Shown: positions 9,220 through 17,199 of the stretch, piece after piece
Numbering within the stretch: position 1 is the first letter of the stretch
Layout: each line of letters begins with the position of its first letter
Assembly: GCA_042701975.1 (NCBI GenBank)
Contig: CP170561.1
Span: forward strand, 3,286,001 to 3,350,000
Source of the DNA: JAFALK01 sp042701975
GTDB lineage: Bacteria; Pseudomonadota; Gammaproteobacteria; Burkholderiales; Burkholderiaceae_C
Length of the DNA stretch: 64,000 bases
Direction: 5' to 3'
Made by a program: the position numbers and the translations under genes
The notes under the pieces: model-generated
What the model saw: the letters and a program-made list of their open reading frames with translations, nothing else
Told to the model about the DNA's origin: nothing
Databases searched by the model: none

Positions 9220-9480
9220 ATGAACTCGAAGACCAAGACCCTCGCACTCTCGCTGCTGATCGCCCTCGGCGTCGTCGCCACCACCGGCGCCCAGGCTGCC
9301 GTTCACGCCACGCCGCAACCCGAGGCGCCGGCCGTCACGGCCAAGCCGCATCTGAAGGCCCAGCAAGGCGCCAAGAAGAAGCCCAAGCACAAGGCCGCGG
9401 CCAAGAAGAAGGCCAAGGGCAAGAAGAAGACGACGGGCAAACACACGCAGACCCGGGCCGCACAACACCAAGTGCACTGA
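9220..9480 (+). CDS. Small secreted lysine-rich basic protein
   Basis: An 86-aa protein with a signal peptide (MNSKTKTLALSLLIALG through AQA) and a mature part made largely of lysine, alanine and glutamine, including KKKPKHKAAAKKKAKGKKK. No domain is recognised. The ATG at 9220 is preceded by GGGGAG at a good spacing; an upstream in-frame ATG at 9202 overlaps the peptidase stop. It might bind an anionic polymer, but that is only suggested by composition. A strong terminator follows. Confidence 0.75.
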   Translation: MNSKTKTLALSLLIALGVVATTGAQAAVHATPQPEAPAVTAKPHLKAQQGAKKKPKHKAAAKKKAKGKKKTTGKHTQTRAAQHQVH

Positions 9481-9496
9481 ACATCGCGAGCCCAAA

Positions 9497-9530
9497 AGCA
9501 CAAAGGCACCCCGAGGGGTGCCTTTGTGCT
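9497..9530. terminator. Bidirectional rho-independent terminator
   Basis: A perfect 16-bp inverted repeat (AGCACAAAGGCACCCC and its complement) around a 2-base centre lies between the convergent lysine-rich gene and efp. A/T runs at the stem base suit both directions. Confidence 0.85.
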
Positions 9531-9546
9531 GCAGCGTGCTGAAGGA

Positions 9547-10101
9547 TCAGACGCGCTTGCGGTACTCGTGCGTGCGGGTGTCGATTTCGACCTTGTCGCC
9601 GTTTTCGACGAACAGGGGAACGGCGATCTCGAAGCCGGTGCCCTTCAGGCGGGCGGGCTTCATGACCTTGCCCGAGGTGTCGCCCTTGACGGCCGGCTCG
9701 GTTTCGATTTCGCGCTGGACGCTGGTGGGCATTTCGACCGAGATGGCTTTGCCGTCGTAGAACACGACTTCAACGGTCATGTTGTCTTCGAGGTAGGACA
9801 GAGCGTCGCCCATGTTCTCGGCTTCGACTTCGAACTGGTTGTATTCACTGTCCATGAACACATACATCGGGTCAGCGAAGTAGGTGTAGGTGCAGTCCTT
9901 CTTGTCCAGCACGATCTGGTCCATCTTGTCGTCGGCCTTGAAGACGGTTTCTTGACCCGAACCGTTCAGCAGGTTCTTCATCTTCATGCGCACCGTGGCG
10001 GCACCGCGGCCACCGCGGCTGTATTCGGTCTTGAGGACGACCATCGGGTCTTTGCCCTGCATGATCACGTTGCCGGCGCGGATTTCTTGAGCGAGTTTCA
10101 T
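9547..10101 (-). CDS. efp: Translation elongation factor P
   Basis: EF-P relieves ribosome stalling at polyproline stretches. It is 184 aa, with the usual three beta-barrel domains. The modification loop reads YSRGGRGAATV with arginine at position 32, the residue rhamnosylated in EarP-type organisms, not the lysine of E. coli. The adjacent upstream gene is earP, consistent with this. The ATG at 10101 gives the canonical MKLAQEIRAGNVIM start. Confidence 0.97.
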   Translation of the reverse strand: MKLAQEIRAGNVIMQGKDPMVVLKTEYSRGGRGAATVRMKMKNLLNGSGQETVFKADDKMDQIVLDKKDCTYTYFADPMYVFMDSEYNQFEVEAENMGDALSYLEDNMTVEVVFYDGKAISVEMPTSVQREIETEPAVKGDTSGKVMKPARLKGTGFEIAVPLFVENGDKVEIDTRTHEYRKRV

Positions 10102-10175
10102 GGATGGATTCCGATCTTCTGGGTTTGGTGCTGCCCAAGATCTTGAAGAATCAGTCGGGCACAAAACCCTTGATT

Positions 10176-11189
10176 CTAGCTTGAACTGGCCAGAAAGCCC
10201 AGGAGCTGGGTTGTGAGGTCAGGCTGGGCTGCCAATTGCGCACGCCAGCGCAGGGCGTGGCCGGCATCCAGCGGCGGCAGCTCGCGCGGCCAGTCGGCCA
10301 GCTCATTCCAGGCGCGAAAGAGCGCTGCCGTGGCCTCGTCGGGCTGGTAGCGAGCCAGGAAGGCCTCCAGCTTGGCAGCGTGGGCGTGGTCGTCCTGGAA
10401 GTAGATCTGCCAGACGAAGGGCTTGCCCGCCCACTGGGCGCGCACGAAGGAATCCTCGCCACGCACAAAGTTCAGATCGCAGGCGCGCAGCAGGGCGTCG
10501 TAGTCGGCTTGCGGCAGGTAGGGCAGGGCCTGCCAGCGCACGTGGGCGGGAAGGGAGGCGGGGCGCTCGAACTTGGCCGGACAGGCCAGCACCAGGGTCG
10601 GCACATCGGCCAGCAATTGAACGAGCTTTTGCACGTCAGCCCGCGGATAGGCGAAGAGGCTGACGATGCGCTCGCCCCCGCGGCGCTCCACGCCTGGGGG
10701 CAGGGCGGCAGGCAGCTCGAACAGGCCGGGCTCGCGCAGCAAGCCGCCGGTCTTTTCCGTGAAGCCCGGGTAGAAGAAGTGCTTGGTCAGTCCCGCTGCC
10801 GGGCCGCTGAACTGCGGAGAGGGCAGGCCGTGGCTGCGCTCCACGTAGGCTTCGGCGCTCAGGTATTCCAGATTGATCCAGCGCGGTGGGCCCTCGGGCT
10901 GATCACGGCGGCTGGCCATGCGCTGAAGGATGGCGTCAGGCGGATCGCAGCCGAAGAGCTCGACGACGACGTCGCCGATGGTTTCGGGCACGTGATCCCA
11001 GGGCAGCACTTCGACGCCCGTGCCCACGCCCTCGTGATCCGGCGCCATCCACTCCAGCGCCGAGGCGTCGTCCAGCCACAGCCGCACCACCTCGTCGCGC
11101 GAGGCCAGGTCGCGTGCCAGCCGCCAGGCCACACCCACGTCACCGTAGTTGTCGATCACGCGGCAAAACAGATCCCATCGCCTTCGCAT
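10176..11189 (-). CDS. earP: EF-P arginine 32 rhamnosyltransferase EarP
   Basis: A 337-aa GT104 glycosyltransferase that transfers rhamnose from dTDP-rhamnose to EF-P Arg32. Diagnostic features are the N-terminal FCRVIDNYGDVGVAWRLARD and the C-terminal RGEDSFVRAQWAGKPFVWQI block that binds the nucleotide sugar. ATG at 11189 (MRRRWD) is used; an ATG two codons upstream (11195) is equally possible. It is divergent from uvrC and 74 bases upstream of efp in the same direction. Confidence 0.94.
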   Translation of the reverse strand: MRRRWDLFCRVIDNYGDVGVAWRLARDLASRDEVVRLWLDDASALEWMAPDHEGVGTGVEVLPWDHVPETIGDVVVELFGCDPPDAILQRMASRRDQPEGPPRWINLEYLSAEAYVERSHGLPSPQFSGPAAGLTKHFFYPGFTEKTGGLLREPGLFELPAALPPGVERRGGERIVSLFAYPRADVQKLVQLLADVPTLVLACPAKFERPASLPAHVRWQALPYLPQADYDALLRACDLNFVRGEDSFVRAQWAGKPFVWQIYFQDDHAHAAKLEAFLARYQPDEATAALFRAWNELADWPRELPPLDAGHALRWRAQLAAQPDLTTQLLGFLASSS

Positions 11190-11216
11190 GTGCATGACGA
11201 AATTATCATCGGCCCC

Positions 11217-13226
11217 ATGGAGACCCCGGAAGAGAACACCAACGAAGTCGGCGCAGAGCAGCTGGCGCAGTGGAAAGCCGAGCGCGAAGCCACCGAAGCC
11301 GCGGAAGCCCAGCGCGTGGCGGCGATGGAGCAGGCTGCGCGCGAGAAGCGCGAAGCGCTGCTGGCCGAGGTGGCCGCGCTGCCGGCGCTGCCGGGCGTCT
11401 ACCGCTACTTCGATGCCAACAACCAGGTCCTCTACGTCGGCAAGGCCAAGAGCCTGAAGAAGCGTGTGTCGAGCTACTTCCAGAAGGACCACGGTGGCAC
11501 GCGCATCGGCCTGATGGTGGCGCGCATCGCGCGGCTGGAGACGACGGTCGTGCGCACCGAGGCGGAAGCGCTGCTGCTCGAGAACAACCTGATCAAGGCG
11601 CTGGACCCGAAGTTCAACATCTTGTTCCGCGACGACAAGAGCTACCCGTACCTCAAGCTCAGCGCGCACGCCTATCCGCGGGTGAGCTACTACCGCGGTG
11701 CGGTCGATCGCAAGCATCGCTACTTCGGCCCCTACCCGAGCGCCTGGGCGGTGAAGGAGACCATCCAGCTGATGCAGAAGGTCTTTCGGCTGCGCACCTG
11801 CGAAGACACGGTCTTTGCCAACCGCAGCCGGCCCTGTCTGCTCTACCAGATCCGCCGCTGCTCGGGCCCTTGCGTGCCCGAAGGGCAGGGCGACGCCTAT
11901 GCGCGCGACGTGCGCAACGCCGAGCGCTTCTTGCTCGGCGAGACCGACGCCGTGATGGAAGGCCTGCAGGCTGAGATGATGGCCTACGCCGAAGCGATGC
12001 GTTATGAGAACGCGGCCGAGGTGCGCAACCAGATCCAGGCGCTGTCAAAAGTGCTGGCCCAGCAGGCGGTGGACGAGAGCAGTGCCACCGGGCGCGATCG
12101 TGATGTGGACATCCTTGCCGTCAAGCTCGCGGGCGGCCGCGCCTGCGTGAACTTGGCCATGGTGCGCGGAGGCCGGCATCTGGGTGATCGAGCCTTCTTC
12201 CCCAAGCGCGTGGACGAGGCGACGTCCGTGCTGCTGGCCGAGGACGAAGGCGAGGAATCGATCTCGCCCGAACGGCAAGTGCTGGAGGCCTTCATGGCGC
12301 AGCACTATCTGGAAGCGCCCGTGCCGCCGCTGCTGGTGGTCAGCCATGAAGTCGACAGGAGCTTGGCCGAGGCGCTGACGCTGCAGGCCGGCTACAAGAT
12401 CACCACACAGGCGCAGCCGCGCGGCCAGCGCCGCATCTGGCAGGAGATGTGCGTCAAGGGTGCCGAGCTGGCGCTGGCGCGCCTGCTGTCGGAAGAGGGT
12501 TCGCAAAAGGCAAGAACCCGTGCACTCGTGGAGGCTTTGGACCTCTCCGTTGCCGACCCGGATACCTTTCGCATCGAATGTTTCGACATCTCCCATACCG
12601 CTGGCGAGGCCACCATGGCATCGTGCGTGGTATTCGAGGGGCATCAGATGCAGAGCAGTCAGTACAGGCGCTACAACATTGAAGGCGTCACCGGTGGCGA
12701 CGACTATGCCGCCATGCGTCAGGTGCTGGAGCGACGCTACAGCAAGCTGGCCGAAGCGGCGCAGCTCGGCACGGGGCGTCTGCCCGATCTGGTGCTGGTG
12801 GACGGCGGCAAAGGCCAGGTCAGCATGGCGCGCGAAGTCTTCGAGGAACTCGGGCTCGATCTTTCGCTGATCGTCGGTGTGGAGAAGGGCGAGGGCCGCA
12901 AGGTCGGCCTGGAAGAACTCGTGTTCGCCGACGGTCGCCCCAAGGTCTACCTCGGCCACGAATCTGCGGCCCTGATGCTGGTGGCACAGATCCGCGATGA
13001 GGCCCACCGCTTTGCCATCACCGGCATGCGCGCCAAGCGCGCCTCCACGCGCACGGGCGGCAGCCGGCTGGAAGACGTGGCCGGCGTCGGGCCGAAGAAG
13101 CGCGCGCAGCTGCTGCAGCGATTCGGCGGCGTGCGCGGCGTGGCTGCGGCCAGCGTGGACGAGATCGCCAGCGTGAAGGGCATCAGCCGTGAGCTGGCGG
13201 AGGAGATCTACCGTGCGCTGCGCTGA
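11217..13226 (+). CDS. uvrC: Excinuclease ABC subunit C
   Basis: Makes both incisions in nucleotide excision repair. The 669-aa product has the GIY-YIG domain (LPGVYRYFDANNQVLYVGKA, about residues 58-77), a UVR motif, the RNase H-like C-terminal nuclease (IECFDISHTAGEATMASCVV; LVDGGKGQ) and a helix-hairpin-helix end (DVAGVGPKKRAQLLQRFGG). An uncommon feature is a 50-residue Glu/Ala-rich helical N-terminal extension before GIY-YIG. The frame stays open far upstream over earP, but the ATG at 11217 fits the divergent arrangement. Confidence 0.95.
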   Translation: METPEENTNEVGAEQLAQWKAEREATEAAEAQRVAAMEQAAREKREALLAEVAALPALPGVYRYFDANNQVLYVGKAKSLKKRVSSYFQKDHGGTRIGLMVARIARLETTVVRTEAEALLLENNLIKALDPKFNILFRDDKSYPYLKLSAHAYPRVSYYRGAVDRKHRYFGPYPSAWAVKETIQLMQKVFRLRTCEDTVFANRSRPCLLYQIRRCSGPCVPEGQGDAYARDVRNAERFLLGETDAVMEGLQAEMMAYAEAMRYENAAEVRNQIQALSKVLAQQAVDESSATGRDRDVDILAVKLAGGRACVNLAMVRGGRHLGDRAFFPKRVDEATSVLLAEDEGEESISPERQVLEAFMAQHYLEAPVPPLLVVSHEVDRSLAEALTLQAGYKITTQAQPRGQRRIWQEMCVKGAELALARLLSEEGSQKARTRALVEALDLSVADPDTFRIECFDISHTAGEATMASCVVFEGHQMQSSQYRRYNIEGVTGGDDYAAMRQVLERRYSKLAEAAQLGTGRLPDLVLVDGGKGQVSMAREVFEELGLDLSLIVGVEKGEGRKVGLEELVFADGRPKVYLGHESAALMLVAQIRDEAHRFAITGMRAKRASTRTGGSRLEDVAGVGPKKRAQLLQRFGGVRGVAAASVDEIASVKGISRELAEEIYRALR

Positions 13227-13743
13227 GCATCACTACCGCTGCATCGGCGCTATCCTGCTGCTCCTGCTGGGCGGCTGCGCCACGCCGCCCCCGCCTGCAC
13301 AGCGCCCGGCGCCCGCGCCGGCGCCTTCGATCCAGAAGGATGTTCCGCCCGTGACCGCCCCCGCACCGCCCAAGCCCATCGTCGGCGCCAACGGCCTGCC
13401 GCTGCCGGCCACGCCGCGCTCGGCCGCCGAGCTGCGCTTGCAGGCGGCCCGGCGCTTGGTGGCGGCCAACCCCGAACGCACGCACATGGGCAAGCCGCAG
13501 GAGATCCTGCTGGCCATTCCCGTGCTGGAGGTCGAGCTCAACGCCAACGGCTCGGTCAAGCGCATCAACGTGATGCGCAAGCCCGGCCAGGCGCCCGAGA
13601 CGCTGCAGATGGCCATCGATGCCGTGAACCGCGCCGCGCCCTACGGCGATGTCTCGCACCTGCCCAAGCCCTGGGTCTTCATCGAGACCTTCCTCTTCAA
13701 CAACGACCGCCGCTTCAAGCCCCGGACACTGGACGAAGGGTGA
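13213..13743 (+). CDS. Lipoprotein with TonB C-terminal-like domain
   Basis: A 176-aa exported protein. The lipobox is LLLLGGC near residue 20, followed by a proline/alanine-rich linker (PPPPAQRPAPAPAP) and a C-terminal domain (about residues 95-170) whose pattern VLEVELNANGSVKRINVMRK resembles TonB/TolA C-terminal folds. The GTG at 13213 is chosen for AGGAG seven bases upstream; a GTG at 13189 is possible. It overlaps the uvrC end by 14 bases and runs up to pgsA. Its partner is unknown. Confidence 0.75.
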   Translation: MRCAEHHYRCIGAILLLLLGGCATPPPPAQRPAPAPAPSIQKDVPPVTAPAPPKPIVGANGLPLPATPRSAAELRLQAARRLVAANPERTHMGKPQEILLAIPVLEVELNANGSVKRINVMRKPGQAPETLQMAIDAVNRAAPYGDVSHLPKPWVFIETFLFNNDRRFKPRTLDEG

Positions 13744-13769
13744 CCGGCGTGGTGCACAATCGCCGCACC

Positions 13770-14336
13770 ATGTTCTTCACCGTGCCAACGCTGCTCACCT
13801 GGGCGCGCATCGTCGCCATCCCGGCCATCGTCGGGGTCTACTACACCAGCTGGCACGCCGAGAGCCAGAACCTGTTCTCCACGGTGCTGTTCGTCGTGGT
13901 GGCGCTGACAGACTGGCTCGACGGCTACCTGGCGCGCAAGCTCAACCAGACGTCCTCCTTCGGCGCCTTCCTCGACCCAGTGGCGGACAAGCTCATGGTC
14001 TGCGCGGCGCTGCTGGTGCTGCTGTACCTCAAGCGCGTGGATGCGCTGGTGGCCTTGGTCATCGTCGGCCGCGAGATCACGATCTCTGCGCTGCGCGAAT
14101 GGATGGCGCAGATCGGCGCCTCACGCTCCGTTGCGGTGCACATGGTGGGCAAGCTCAAGACCACCGTGCAGATGGTGGCCATCCCCTTCTTGCTCTACGA
14201 CGGCAGCCTGTTTGGCCTGATCGACACCCACGCCTGGGGCACCGGCCTGATCTACCTGGCCGCGGTGCTGACCATCTGGTCGATGGTCTACTACATGCAG
14301 AAGGCCTTGCCCGAGATTCGCGCCCGGGCCAAGTGA
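13770..14336 (+). CDS. pgsA: CDP-diacylglycerol--glycerol-3-phosphate 3-phosphatidyltransferase
   Basis: Membrane enzyme that makes phosphatidylglycerophosphate, the committed step to PG and cardiolipin. The 188-aa length is normal. The CDP-alcohol phosphotransferase motif is complete: DWLDGYLARKLNQTSSFGAF continuing to LDPVADK, about residues 50-80. Five to six hydrophobic segments are visible. The ATG at 13770 (MFFTVPTLLTWARI) matches the family start; a GTG at 13740 overlapping the lipoprotein stop is less likely. Confidence 0.93.
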   Translation: MFFTVPTLLTWARIVAIPAIVGVYYTSWHAESQNLFSTVLFVVVALTDWLDGYLARKLNQTSSFGAFLDPVADKLMVCAALLVLLYLKRVDALVALVIVGREITISALREWMAQIGASRSVAVHMVGKLKTTVQMVAIPFLLYDGSLFGLIDTHAWGTGLIYLAAVLTIWSMVYYMQKALPEIRARAK

Positions 14337-14480
14337 AAAGCACCTTCTGACAACCTCTTTGTATAAGGACTTCTCCGGCCTCATCCGCGTCGTGGAATGG
14401 GCCTAGAATCCGCTTCCCCGCGCTGGACTGCGCGGCCCGAATTTCACGAGTCTGTAATCCTTATCAAGGGGGGTACTTCA

Positions 14481-14753
14481 GTGAACAAGTCCGAATTGAT
14501 CGAGCACATTGCCAACCAAGCCGACATCTCCAAGGCTGCGGCTGGCCGTGCGCTGGAAGCCGTCATCGGCGCGGTGAAAACCACGCTCAAGAAGAAGGGC
14601 GAGGTTTCCCTCGTCGGCTTCGGTACCTTCAGCGTCAGCAAGCGCGCTGCACGCAAGGGGCGCAACCCGCGCACCAATGAAGAGATCAAGATCAAGTCGG
14701 CCATGGTCCCGAAGTTCCGCCCTGGCAAGGCCTTGAAGGACGCGGTCAACTGA
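14481..14753 (+). CDS. hupB: HU family DNA-binding protein
   Basis: A 90-aa nucleoid protein. Family features are NKSELIEHIA at the start, the GFGTFSV core and the FRPGKALKDAVN end, with the DNA-contact arm RKGRNPRTNEEIKI between. The start is a GTG with a strong AAGGGGGG upstream. The hupB - ppiD order, here with a tRNA between, is common in proteobacteria. Confidence 0.95.
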   Translation: MNKSELIEHIANQADISKAAAGRALEAVIGAVKTTLKKKGEVSLVGFGTFSVSKRAARKGRNPRTNEEIKIKSAMVPKFRPGKALKDAVN

Positions 14754-14785
14754 CCGTTCGTTTTTCATCCGTCCCGGCAGGTCCC

Positions 14786-14861
14786 GGGTGCTTAGCTCAG
14801 TTGGTAGAGCAGCTGCCTTACACGCAGCATGTCAGCGGTTCGAGCCCGTTAGCACCCACCA
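14786..14861 (+). tRNA. tRNA-Val (UAC)
   Basis: A 76-base cloverleaf. Acceptor strands GGGTGCT and AGCACCC pair perfectly, the anticodon loop CTTACAC carries TAC at 14819-14821, the T-loop GGTTCGAGCC is intact, and CCA is encoded. It lies 32 bases after hupB. Confidence 0.97.
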
Positions 14862-14881
14862 CTTACAATTGATGCGCTTCG

Positions 14882-14907
14882 AAGGCGAACCCTGAGGTTC
14901 GCCTTTG
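14882..14907 (+). terminator. Rho-independent terminator after tRNA-Val
   Basis: AAGGCGAACC and GGTTCGCCTT form a perfect 10-bp stem with a CTGA loop, followed by T. It closes the hupB/tRNA-Val unit before ppiD. Confidence 0.75.
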
Positions 14908-14961
14908 TCATGTTGAGCTCTTCGTTTTGGACGTTCATCAGGTCCCCTGAGGTTTCTTTCG

Positions 14962-16878
14962 ATGTTTGATTTCGTTCGCACCCACACCCGGCTGTTCCAG
15001 TTCATCCTGCTGCTGGTGATCCTGCCTTCCTTCGTGCTCGTGGGGGTGCAGAGCTACACCAGCCTGCTCGACGGCTCCAACGCCGAAGTGGCCAAGGTGG
15101 ATGGCGTCAAGATCACGCAGGCCCAGTTCGAAGCTGCCCAGCGCAAGCAGGTCGAGCAGATCCGCGCCCAGAACCCGACCGTCGATCCCAAGCTGCTGGA
15201 CACGCCTGAGCTGAAAGCACGCGTGCTGGACGACCTGGTGCGCGACCACGTGCTGCAGGCCGCCGCCGACAAGGAGCTGCTCAATGCCAGCCCCGAGCGC
15301 GTGCAGGCGATGATCAAGACCGACCCGAGTTTCGCCGCCCTCTACAACGCCGATGGCACCGTCAACCAGGGCATCCTGGCCGCGCAGGGTCTGACGCCCA
15401 GCGGTCTGCTCGCCACCGTGCGCCAGAGCCTCTCGCGCCAGCAGACGGTGGTCGGCGTGATCGAGAGCGGTTTCGTTGGCAACGCCTTGCCGGGCGTGGC
15501 CTTCGATGCCCTGCTGCAGCAGCGTGAAGTGCGCGTGCAGGTCTTCGACCCCAAGGCCTTCGCTGCCAGCATCAACCCGAGCGACGCTGAGATCGAGGCC
15601 TTCTACAAGGATGCCGCCAACGCCAAGCTCTTCGAGCAGCCCGAGAACGCGCAGATCCAGTACATCGTGCTGGACGTGACCGGCTTGAAGGGCGGTGTGA
15701 CTGTCAGCCCTGAAGACCTGAAGAAGTACTACGAAGAAAACTCCACGCGCTACACCGTGGCCGAGGAGCGTCACGCCAGCCACATCCTGATCAAGGCCGA
15801 GGCGGGCGCTTCCGCTGCCGACAAGGCCAAGGCCAAGGCGAAGGCCGAGGAACTGCTGGCCCAGGCCCGCAAGAACCCTGCCGGCTTTGCCGAACTGGCC
15901 AAGAAGAACTCGCAGGACGAAGGCTCGGCCCCGAACGGCGGTGACCTGGACTGGTTCGGCCGCGGCGCCATGACCAAGCCTTTCGACGAAGCCGTCTTCG
16001 CCATGAAGTCGGGCGAGATCAGCAACGTCGTCGAATCCGAATTCGGCTACCACATCATCCAGCTCACTGGCATCCGCGGCGGCGCCAAGAAGAGCTTCGA
16101 CGAAGTGAAGGGCGAGATCGAAGAAGAGGTGCGCAAGCAGCTCGCGCAGAAGCGCTACGTCGAGCTGGCCGAGCAGTTCTCCAACATGGTCTACGAGCAG
16201 CCCGATTCGCTGCAGCCTGCTGCCGACAAGTTCAAGCTGACCGTGCAGACGGCCACCGTGACCCGCAAGGCCGCGCTGACCGCCAGCGGCCCGCTCGCCT
16301 CGGCCAAGCTGCTCGATGCTGTCTTCGGCACCGATGCGCTGCGCAACAAGCGCAACACCGAAGCCGTCGAAACCGCGCCCAACCAGCTCGTCGCGGCCCA
16401 CGTCGTCAAGTACAACCCGGCCGCAGCCCAGCCGCTGGCCGAGATCAAGGACCGCGTGCGCTCGCTGCTGATCGTCAAGCTGGCCAAGGCCCAGGCCCTC
16501 AAGGCTGGCCAGGAGCGTCTGGCAGCCCTGCAAAAGGGCGGTGCCGACGAAGCCGGCCTGGCGCCTGCTGAAGTCGTCTCGCGCGCCAAGCCCGGCCAGT
16601 TCCCGGCCAAGGTCATCACCGGCGTGCTGTCTGCCGATGCTGCCAAGCTGCCTGCGTACGTGGGCGTGGACGCAGGTGAGGGCGTGTACGTTGTGGCCCG
16701 TATCGACAAGCTGCTGCCGCGCGACCCGGCTGTGATGGATCCGAAGCGCATGGCCGAAGCCTTTGCCCGCGCCTGGAGCGGCGCTGAAGGCGACGCCTAC
16801 TACCGCGCCCTGAAGACCCGCTACAAGGTCAGCGTGAAGGCGCCGGCCGCTGCTGCTTCTGCGGCAGCGGCTCAGTAA
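14962..16878 (+). CDS. ppiD: Periplasmic folding chaperone PpiD (SurA-N/PpiC)
   Basis: A 638-aa inner membrane-anchored chaperone at the Sec exit. A single N-terminal transmembrane helix spans about residues 12-32 (LFQFILLLVILPSFVLVGV). A SurA-N-like helical region follows, then a parvulin domain starting near HASHILIK at residue 271 and running through FGYHIIQLTGI. The C-terminal region resembles a second degenerate parvulin. The ATG at 14962 gives MFDFVRTHTR, the usual family start. Confidence 0.93.
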   Translation: MFDFVRTHTRLFQFILLLVILPSFVLVGVQSYTSLLDGSNAEVAKVDGVKITQAQFEAAQRKQVEQIRAQNPTVDPKLLDTPELKARVLDDLVRDHVLQAAADKELLNASPERVQAMIKTDPSFAALYNADGTVNQGILAAQGLTPSGLLATVRQSLSRQQTVVGVIESGFVGNALPGVAFDALLQQREVRVQVFDPKAFAASINPSDAEIEAFYKDAANAKLFEQPENAQIQYIVLDVTGLKGGVTVSPEDLKKYYEENSTRYTVAEERHASHILIKAEAGASAADKAKAKAKAEELLAQARKNPAGFAELAKKNSQDEGSAPNGGDLDWFGRGAMTKPFDEAVFAMKSGEISNVVESEFGYHIIQLTGIRGGAKKSFDEVKGEIEEEVRKQLAQKRYVELAEQFSNMVYEQPDSLQPAADKFKLTVQTATVTRKAALTASGPLASAKLLDAVFGTDALRNKRNTEAVETAPNQLVAAHVVKYNPAAAQPLAEIKDRVRSLLIVKLAKAQALKAGQERLAALQKGGADEAGLAPAEVVSRAKPGQFPAKVITGVLSADAAKLPAYVGVDAGEGVYVVARIDKLLPRDPAVMDPKRMAEAFARAWSGAEGDAYYRALKTRYKVSVKAPAAAASAAAAQ

Positions 16879-16940
16879 GAGCCATTAAGGGAAAACGAAA
16901 AAGAATCCTGAGAATCTGAGATTGACAGTGATTTTCTGTC

Positions 16941-16946
16941 TATAAT
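16941..16946 (+). promoter_or_regulatory. Likely -10 box for tRNA-His
   Basis: A consensus TATAAT sits 13-18 bases before the tRNA. A TTGACA occurs upstream at 16922-16927, but with only 13 bases between them it is too close to act as a standard -35 box. Confidence 0.5.
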
Positions 16947-16958
16947 CTAAGGCTCTGC

Positions 16959-17035
16959 GGTGGCTATAGCTCAGTTGGTAGAGTCCCAGATTGTGATTCT
17001 GGTTGTCGTGGGTTCGAGTCCCATTAGCCACCCCA
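16959..17035 (+). tRNA. tRNA-His (GUG)
   Basis: A 77-base cloverleaf counting the extra G-1 typical of tRNA-His (G at 16959 opposite the discriminator C). Acceptor strands are GTGGCTA and TAGCCAC, the anticodon loop TTGTGAT carries GTG at 16993-16995, and CCA is encoded. Confidence 0.96.
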
Positions 17036-17062
17036 AAATGCAGGCTGAACAAGCCTAGACAG

Positions 17063-17093
17063 AAGGCCTTGCGCGAAAGCGCAAGGCCTTTTT
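17063..17093 (+). terminator. Rho-independent terminator after tRNA-His
   Basis: A perfect 12-bp stem AAGGCCTTGCGC / GCGCAAGGCCTT with a GAAA tetraloop, followed by TTT. A classic strong terminator. Confidence 0.9.
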
Positions 17094-17199
17094 CTTCGTC
17101 GGTTCTTCGTGTGTTCATTGCGTATGCGATGCCCACATGCCAGGCCCTACGATGTGTTTGCAGTTTGCCTGCAGCCACATCGAACACGAGGAGCCCGTC

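Noticed and set aside
10236..11216. Upstream extension of the uvrC frame by about 330 codons
   Set aside because: It runs antisense to earP, has no domain, and the divergent ATG at 11217 gives a normal UvrC.
14938..16533. 531-aa minus-strand frame over ppiD
   Set aside because: Shadow of ppiD; no start signal or recognisable domain.
16922..16946. TTGACA and TATAAT as a full sigma-70 promoter for tRNA-His
   Set aside because: Spacing is only 13 bases, so only the -10 box is listed.
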